Notes under the pieces: generated by a model
The model's input: the letters and a program-made list of their open reading frames with translations, nothing else
Databases searched by the model: none
What the model was told of the DNA's origin: nothing
Shown here: piece after piece, positions 1 to 9,100 of the stretch
Numbering within the stretch: position 1 is the stretch's first letter
Layout: the number at the start of each line of letters is the position of its first letter
Assembly (NCBI GenBank): GCA_038527215.1
Contig: JBCBGC010000115.1
Coordinates: forward strand, 1 to 28,395
Length of the DNA: 28,395 nucleotides
Source of the DNA: JAWPMV01 sp038527215
GTDB lineage: Bacteria > Bacteroidota > Bacteroidia > J057
Direction: 5' to 3'
Position numbers and translations under genes: made by a program

Positions 1-1
1 C

Positions 2-106
2 CTGACGCCCCTGGCCGATACCCTCAATTCTGCCATCATTTTTGATGCGCTGGAGGAAGGCATTTTTAAGAGAGGAAATGGCCCGAAGACCTGCGGGAGG
101 CCCTGA
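2..106 (+). other. Upstream in-phase fragment of the TcA-like gene, separated by a one-base frameshift
   Basis: Reading from base 2, this frame is open from the window edge to TGA at 104-106 and encodes a plausible protein segment (LTPLADTLNSAIIFDALEEG followed by IFKRG). The frame of the large downstream ORF is open from base 70 and encodes KWPEDLREALNDPNNAV directly before its first ATG at 127. Adding one A to the AAA run at 76-78 would join the two as KRG-KWPEDLREAL without any loss. The simplest reading is that the giant toxin gene begins upstream of the window and that a one-base deletion, real or a homopolymer error, breaks it here. A programmed shift is less likely because no classical slippery heptamer is evident. 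Confidence 0.55.
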
Positions 107-126
107 ATGATCCGAACAATGCCGTT

Positions 127-3100
127 ATGCTTCGCCTCCCATCCTATTTGGGAGACACGGAGAAAGCGGTGATCTGGCGCAGCATCCTGGAATTCCAACA
201 AGAAGCGGAACAATTCCTCCTTACCCCCCTTCGTCTAAGCGAACTGGGATTGGACCAAGGAGAGCAAATTCGCTTACAAGAGGCCCTGGTCCAGGACGAA
301 AAGCTGGGAGATTATAACTGTATCCCGCAGGCTGCCATTCCCTATTTTTTGGATAGTAATCATGTCCTTTCCTTCCGGGTAGCGGGATTTGAGGACTTCA
401 GCCGGGATATCTTTTTTGAATTACAGACCATTGCTCTGGCGTTGTCAGAAACCATGGCTGAGCTAGAGCGAACGCTGCGTCAGCTGGCCCAAAGGCAGGA
501 AGAGGTAGTGATTGACGGACTGCAAGGATATCTGGAAATATCCGGGGAAAACGTAAAAACCATTCTCAGCTATCTTTTTGGCCCCAAAACCTCCATGCTG
601 GGCTATATGGCTGGACCGGTCCTGGAAACCGTCAATGAAGATGGCCTGATCACCAGTTTGCCGCCTTACCACCTGTTTAGTATTCAACTACGTCGCCTTC
701 GCCAAATGGCCGCGATGGTAACCAAATTCAACCTGACACATGAGGATGTTAGCGTCCTGCTACAGGATCAGGAGTTGATGGAAAAACTGCCGGAGAACCT
801 GATTCTTCCGGATGGGGTAACGCATTTCCAGACTATTCTGGAGACCGAGGGCGATGATATTTACCTATTCGTAGACAAGACCTTTTTTACCTACTCCAAA
901 GCCACCTATGAGCTTTCGAAAACCGTAGATCAGCCTCAGAGCATTCAGGAATTTCATTTCAATCTCGCTTCCCATGAGCACATTGATGCGGCTTTTATAG
1001 ATCCGCATGGACATACCTGGTTGGTGGCGGATAGCGTCTTTTATCGCAAAGAAAAAGACAAGGATCATTTTGAGGTGCGGGATAGACTCTGGGGACGCAC
1101 CGACAATAATTTCCTGGACGCAGAGCAAATTGATGCTTCTTTCATTGATTATGAAGGTAAAACCTATCTCTTTGCCGGAGACCAATATGTGCGCTACAGC
1201 AGTCCCTCTTTTACCGATGCGGATGGCAATCCCATAACTGTAGATGAAGGCTACCCCAAGCACATCGCCGAAAACTGGCAGCATGAACTGCGATTCGATT
1301 TACCTGCGGATTTTGCCAAGGGCGTAGACGCAGCTTTTGCCAGCCCAAATGGGCGGACCTACCTCTTCAAAAAGGGTGCGTTTGTTGACTCCGAATCAGG
1401 AGAGGAAATCTTCCCGATAGAAGATAAGTGGGGCAAAATTGAAAACAATTTCCAAAACGATCAGGCTGTCAGCGCCGCCATGCAGATGGATGGCGAGGTA
1501 CTGCTGTATGCCGGCGACCAGCAAATCACCTACTGGGACCAACTGGAAAACGAAGGCGTATTGGGAAAAGAGGGGACCTTGAAAAAAATAGAAACCTACT
1601 TTCAGGAAAAATGGCACGATGTGAACGTCCCGGATGCTTTTCTGCAGCAGATAGATGCTGCTAGTCATGGGTTGGACGGTCGAAGCTTCCTCTTTAGCGG
1701 GGACAAAAGCTTTTCCTTTTTCGGTCCAAATCCTATCCCTGACCTGGTAAGCCATGACTATACCCCAGACAGATGGGGCTGGGTCAATAACTATCTACAG
1801 CGGGGCTTCCCGGTCACCGCGGCTTTTGCGGGACTGGATGGCCGTTCCTACCTCTTTGCCGGAGAGCAATATGTCCGCTATTCCCGGGGAGACCATTCTG
1901 TCATAGATGAGTCCTATCCTCGCATGATCTATGAAGACTGGGGCGGACTCCAGCGGGTGGATGCGGCCTTTATTCTGGGAGGTAAAACCTATCTCTTTGG
2001 CATAGACCTCAACCAGGCAGATGCCTACGTTTGCTATTCCACCAATGATTATTCCGAACCAGACAAGGGGTATCCCAAAGTGCTGGAAGCAGAGGAAAGT
2101 TTTTGGAATTTCACCGATGCAGATGAATTAAACCCATCTGACAAACGCTTATTTGCCCGCCCAGATGCAGTATTTGTCAGCAAAGAAGACCGGGTATTCC
2201 TGTTCAAGGAGGGGCTTTATATCACGGCAGACCACAACCTGCGTTGGTGGACCAAACCACAGCCTATCTCCGAATACTGGGATAGCCTCCCATTTTCGGG
2301 AATTGCCGCTGCCTTCACCGCCCGCAACGGCACCACCTACGTATTCGAAGGCGGGGAAGAAGATATGAGTAGCTGGGAAGCTTTAGGCTTAGAGAATAAC
2401 CGTGCAGGAGGTCTTCCTTCCAATATGGGTCAGTCATTTGTTAGCTATACCGATGCCCAGTTTACGAAAATAGACCATCGAACCCCTGCTAGAGTGCATT
2501 CTGTTTGGGGCCGTATGGTCAACAATATTGCCCGCACCGGTCGAGTCGATGCCGCCATGCAGCTTACCTCCCGCCCGACGGAAGAAGACGACTACGGCAA
2601 GATCATAACCCTGCCAGAGGAAGAACACCTCTTCCTGTTTAGTGGGAATCAGTTTTATCGATACACCTGGACCATTACCCAGGTACACCAGGATGAAGAA
2701 ACGAAGGAGTGGTTCCGCATAGATCCGGCCTCCCAGGGCCTTACGCCCCTGGAGCCCGAACTGGAATCTTTGATTACCGATTACGAGGGAAGTACGGTGC
2801 TCCCTGAATTATCTGCCTACGTAGATGAAGGCTATCCCAAACGCATCAAAGGAGGCCTAAAGGAAGAAGCCCGATTTAAGCAGCTCCCGGCAGCCTTTGC
2901 AGGTCCCCTGGAAGCCAGTTTTGCTGATGATCAAAACGTCTTCCTCTTCCATGCCGAAGGCATGCTGGTGGTTTCAGAACCAGAGCTTCCCCAATACCTG
3001 CCAGAGGAATACCTGGGGCAAGCTGTCCGGGCAGGATACCTGGAAAGAGGTTCTCTCATGTTGCTCCTGGATGAAGAAACAGACCATATTGAAGGACAAG

Positions 3101-6100
3101 AGGGTGCGCATTCCTGGTATCACTACAACGCGGTAGAGCAGGCCCAAACCCTGAGAAGAGCCCATCTTCCCGAAACGATTCGGAGAAGCGATTCCGATTT
3201 TTATCATGAAGCCAATGCGGTGCTGATCGGCACGGATGGCCACCGATATGTCTTCCAGGGCGACCAGTATTTCCATGTACACATGGAAAGCCGTTTCCCC
3301 ATTGCCAAAGATTGGGGCAGGGTCCGCAATGAAATCGAAAGCCGCAACCAGATAGATGCCGCCTTTGTAGGGCTTGACGGACATACCTATATGTTTAGCG
3401 GGGATCAGTTCGTGATCTATGAAAAAGACCTGGACCTGCCGCATAGCCTGCCCCCTTTTGTCAAAGACGCCCCTCGCTCCATTGAGGAACACTGGTGCGG
3501 GTTGAAAAACGTTCGCCTTGCTTTTGTCATCGAAGAAAAGACCTATCTGGTAGAACAATGGGATGAGGCAGGCAACTTCAGGTTTTTATGCCTGGAAGGG
3601 GATGATTACTCGAAAAAGCCGCCTTTGCCTACCGCTACCGATGGTGGGTATGAGATGAAGAAAAAAGCGGCCTATGGCAATTCTGAGGACTACGGCAAAT
3701 CTATGGGCTATGATACATATGGAGAAACAGCCGATGACAACCCTTATCTCCAGCATGCCAATTTCCGCGATTGGGAAGTACTCGATATTCCCGAGGAGTA
3801 TTATGATGATGCGCACAATCCTTTCCAGGAAGTGCACGCTTTACTGGAAATAGATGAGCATCGGGTGCTGTTCAACAAGGATCATTTTATCCACTACCAC
3901 TTGGAGGAAAGAGTATGGTCTTATCCACGTCCTATTGAGCAACTGGTGGTTACGCTCCCGTTGTTGATTTCGGACGTCCAGGGTTTCACCCCTGACCTCC
4001 AGTATCTCCGAACTGCCTTCCAGGGACCAGAGAAATCTTTTTACTTCTTTGGACCGGAGGCCTTCACCTACTTTGGTGAAGATACGGATGGATTCGCTCC
4101 TCTGGCAGAAATCAAAGAACGTTGGGGTTTACTGGAAAACAACCTGCTGACCGGCGGGTCGGTAGATGCCGCTTTTGTCCTCGATGAACAAACGACCTAT
4201 CTCTTCTCTGGCGATCAATTTTTCCGATATTCTACTCCTGATTATCGCTACGTAGATGAAGGCTATCCTAAAGAAATCATTTCCCATCTGAGGGAAGAAG
4301 CGGGATTTGCCCAGCTGCCGCCTGTTTTTGAAGATACATTGGGGCAGGAGTTAGCAAATGGGGGAAGCCTCGGGGCGATCGTCTCGAATCCCCGGAATAT
4401 TTACCTCTTCATCGGAGATCGCTGCTACATCGCCAACCGGGAAGGGCACAAAACCTACCCAAAAGATCGCATAGGTGCCTTAAAAAACCGCATTGCAGAA
4501 GAGCAGAAAATTGATGCGGCCTATGTCAATGGTCAGGGCCAAACTGTCCTGCTTTCGGGAGATCAGGCCTTCCGCTATACCCATGCCTACTATGATTATG
4601 ACGAATTGAGCTTTGTGGATGAAGGCTATCCTAAATCCATAGAGGAACAGCTGACCATGGATACCGGCCATTCTATCCATCACGAGTTCGTCTTCGACCT
4701 GGATGCCACTTTGTATACCCATGAGGGCAGCATGTACTTGTTCCGGTGGGATGATTACCTGCAAGTAGGCACCGGAACGGTGGGCAACATCCACCACGAC
4801 TGGGCTCAATCCACGGCCTTCTTTCCCGGGGAAGATCAGCAAGCCCAGGTAGAAGCCATGTTCGTCGGACCGGATGGCAAGACTTACTTGTTCCAGGGGG
4901 ATCAGTATCTCCGATACAGCGAGTTCGACAACGAGTTGGCCGACGAAGGCTACCCCAAACCGATCAAGGACAATTGGGGCGACCTCGCTCCTACCTTCGA
5001 AGATGGCATCGACCATGCCTTCGTCTTTGAAGGCAAAACCTACTTCCTCAAAGGAGATAGCTACGTACGCTTTGGAGATCCGGAATACAAACGGATGGAT
5101 GCGATCTTCCCTCAGCTATTGAACGATCGCTGGCGGTACTGGAATGACTTTTTGCTGGGCGATCTAAAAACCATCAGTCAATACGCCGCCTTGAAAGCAG
5201 ATTACGATGGCGACGGTAAATTCACCCAGTTCTTCTTTGGCGGTCAGGGAGAAAATCGCAAGCCCTATCAGCTCCTGGCCGAGCTCTTTGATTGGGAAGA
5301 GGAGGAAGTGGCCTGGCTCAAGCGACGCAACACCTTCCTGGATCAGCCCAACCAGTTTGAAGAACTGGTCAGGGTTGAGGAGCTCATCCACATGGTCAGC
5401 ATCTTTAAGCTGGCGCATCGGGTCGGCACCCAGCCAGAGGACCTCTATACCAACGTCTGGAAACCGCTCTTTCATCGCCCGGCGGATGCTCCACCGACGG
5501 AGGCTGAAATCCAGGATTTCCTGGAGCAGGCTGCCGATGCGGTTTACCGCTATCTGGGCGAGCAAAACAGTCCCAAGGATTGGGAAATTCTGGAAAATCA
5601 ATTACACAATGCCCTCAACCTGATCAAGCGGGACACTTTATTGCCTTATTTGCTCCACCTGCTTCCGGATGTCGAAAATGAACGGGACCTGTTCAATCTG
5701 CTGTTGATAGATGTGGAAAGGGGCAGCGAAGCCGAAACTTCCCTGATCAAAGAAGCCATTTCTGCGGTCCAGATTTACATGCATCGCTACCAGATCAACC
5801 TGGAAAGTCCGGATGAGACAGCCCTTTCTCCCGAACGTAAAGACGAACTAAAGCAATGGTGGAAATGGATGAAAAACTATCGGGTATGGGAAGCGAACCG
5901 CAAGGTGTTCCTTTATCCTGAAAACTACATCCGACCTGAGCTCCGAGATACCAAAACCCCGGAATTTAAAGGCCTGGAGCAAAGCCTTCTCCAGGGAGAA
6001 CTCACCGCAGAAACTGCTATGGGGGCATTTTACGAATACCTCGATGGCTTTAGTCGGGTGGGGAATCTCCGCATCAGTGGAGCCAATGTGTATGAAGAAG

Positions 6101-9100
6101 ATGGCAAAGATGCGCTGGTGATCTTTGGCCATACCCGAACCGAGCCGCTGGAATATTACTACCGAAAAGCCCATTTTGAGGGGGATTTGGTTGAATGGCA
6201 TCCCTGGCAGAAGGTAGAAATGACCATCAATGCGCGCAGGGTATTCCCGGTTCACGCCTTTGGCCGCCTCATGCTGTTTTGGATTGAAATTGAAGCCTTT
6301 GAGGAGTCAGAAGGAAAGTTAGAAGCCACCAATAATGACAAGGGCACCGAAGCAAAGGTCAAAACCTCCAAGAAGAAACTTTCGCATCGCGCCCACATCA
6401 AATTTTCCTACTACAACTATACCCAGCGGTGGAGTGCCCCACAGCTGCTCAAAGAGGGCATCCCGCTTAACTATGAGATCGACGCGGCTTATGTGGAGTC
6501 TGTAACCGTAGAGGGAGAAACCTCCGAAGAGACGGTTATTTTCTCCGGGCGCTTTTGCATGAAAACTTCCAAGTCTGATCCAGCCGGTACGGTCAAAACC
6601 ATCGGTCAGTATGAGGAGTTTGCCAACCTCCCGGACAACTTCCAAACCCGGGTGGATGCCGCCACGATTTTCAAGGGCCATCGCTATCTGTTCCACGGAG
6701 GCAGTTGCTTCAAGCAAAATCTTGCTGACAACTCGGGAGAAAACCTCACCATTAAAGAACTCTTCCATGTCCCACCCGCGGGTGCCACTTTCCTGGCTTA
6801 TGTCAAAGGACCTTTTGGCATTGCGCACCATATTTCAGTGGCCCTGAACGGACTAGATCCCATTTTAAATCCGGTCATCGTAGGAGGACAAGAAGTAAAT
6901 CTTAGCTCTCCTTATCCCAGTGAGGGATTTGATGCGGCATTCCCCTTGACGGATGATGTCCTGTGTCTGATTGATAAAAATGGAAATTATTTTTTCTACA
7001 CTGAAGAAGATGAAGGCGGGGTAAAAAAACTTTCGCCTATTCCGACCCTGGCGGCCGTGCAAGGACGCATCGGTCCTTTTGAGCTGATGATGACGACACT
7101 GGCCAACAAGGGCGGTTCCTTCGCCCCGGCGGATGCCGTCTTCAAGAAGCATGATGACGAGCTGGACGAAAAAATCCTGTTTGTCCTGCGAGATGGCGAA
7201 TACGAATGCTATACCACCAAGAGTGATGGCATGGAGTTAATTCCGCTCTCTGGTTTCCCGAAATCTATCCGGGGCAACCTGAGCTTCAACATGGACAAGT
7301 TTTTTGACAAACTCCATGCGGCCTGGGACGGGGATACCGATGGCATCGTGAGGCTATTTTACAGCGACCCCAAAAGCAAGACCCTGCTCAATGGTCGCCT
7401 ATTTGCTGATTTGAGTTTTGAAGAACTCAACCCAGATGAAGACCCGATCACCGTATCCTTATCCACCTGGCCCGATTTTACCTCTAATCATATGCTCCCC
7501 TATGGGCCGGTTTCGTCTGACCTGGAGGTAGAAGCCGGGGCGACCACTATGGAAGAAACGGCTGAAGAACTTCACCGACGCCTCGAACATCTGATCAATC
7601 TGCAAACCGCTGCCGATCGACTCGAAGATGCCACCGAGGAGCTGGAAACCGTAATCGCAGAGGATAGCACCCCCAGTACCATTGCTACGGCTGAGGCGAA
7701 TTTTGCTAATGATAAAAGTGCCATTGAAGGCATCGTAGGAAGCTTGACGGGAGATAGCAACCAGGTCATCAAAGACTTTGCTACCGACCTCCACCAGGCC
7801 ATTGCTACCCTTTCCACCGCCTTGAATGCCTATAACGGAGACGGAGACGAGGATTTGGAAGGGGATCGGACAGCCCTGGGCGATACCGCTTCGGCAGAAA
7901 AAAGCGACAACGATACACGCAAGACAGGCATCGACAATGAAATCAGTTCTATTGGCACGGAAGCGGATAGCCTGAGAGATGACCTGTCAGATGAAACAGC
8001 AGAGGCCAATCAAGAGGCTCACAGCCCCTTTGCGGTCAGCTTCAGGGGATTCATAGATGGGGTCCTGGCAGAAGTAAGACTTTGGGGAGGAGACGATCCG
8101 GAAAAGTACGTGGATGATTTGACGACCTTGCCAGCTGCCGAATCAGCCCTCACTAATTATGAGGCCAGCATTGCTCCTGTCACTACTGCAATAGAAAATG
8201 GAAAGGCAGACCTCTCATCTGCTGTCGACAACATTCAGAACGATAGCCTCAGTGCCGCGCTCACCGCGCTCAACAATGCGAGAGTCCACTTCAATCAAGC
8301 CGTTCAGGATTTCGGCAACCGCAGCGACAAGCTTGCTGTGCTCAACAATGCCAAAGTGGACCTCCTGGACGAAGGGTCTAAAATCTATAACCTGATCCGG
8401 GAAACCTATCAGGGACAGGATGACCTCTTCGATGCGGATTTCGAAATCATCAACAAAACCAACTTCACCTTCAGTGAACCCAATTGGTATGTGTTTGAAG
8501 CGAAAAGGGGCACCTTCCTCTGTCGTCCTCGTGGCGCGAACAGCACCGGAATCTATGAGTTGATCCGCTTGACCACCACCATGGATGCGCACTTTAGCAC
8601 CCAGCTCTTTCTGGGAGGCATGGAGGGCTTGCTGAGTCTGACCACCCAGCAAAACAAGCCAGAAACACCGGTTCTGGGAGATGCAGGAGTCAGCTTTAAT
8701 CCAGCCCGCTTCCATCCTGTTCCAGCCCAAACCGGCCTGGATTTCCATGGCGCAAATCTGATTTACTATTGGGAAATCTTTTACCATGCGCCGTATTTGA
8801 TTGCCCAGTCCCTCAATACGGCCCAGCAGTTTGAAGCGGCCAAGGAATGGTACGAATACATCTACAATCCTGGCCAGGACAACTCTCCCTGGCTCTTTAG
8901 CCCCTTTGAACAAGCGAATACCCAAGCCGGAGACGAGTCTTATCTGCTTGATCCCAATCAGATGGATCGCTACCTCAACGATCCTTTTGACCCTCATACC
9001 CTGGCTAGTCTGCGACCTGTGGCTTACCAGAAAGCCATCGTCATGAATTACATCGACAACCTGCTGGACTGGGGCGATTCCCTCTTCACCCAGTACACCG

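Noticed and set aside
1201..5120. CRISPR-like or DNA tandem repeat suggested by recurring GATGAAGGCTATCC words
   Set aside because: They encode the VDEGYPK motif of hemopexin-like repeats at irregular distances and in frame; the repetition is at protein level.
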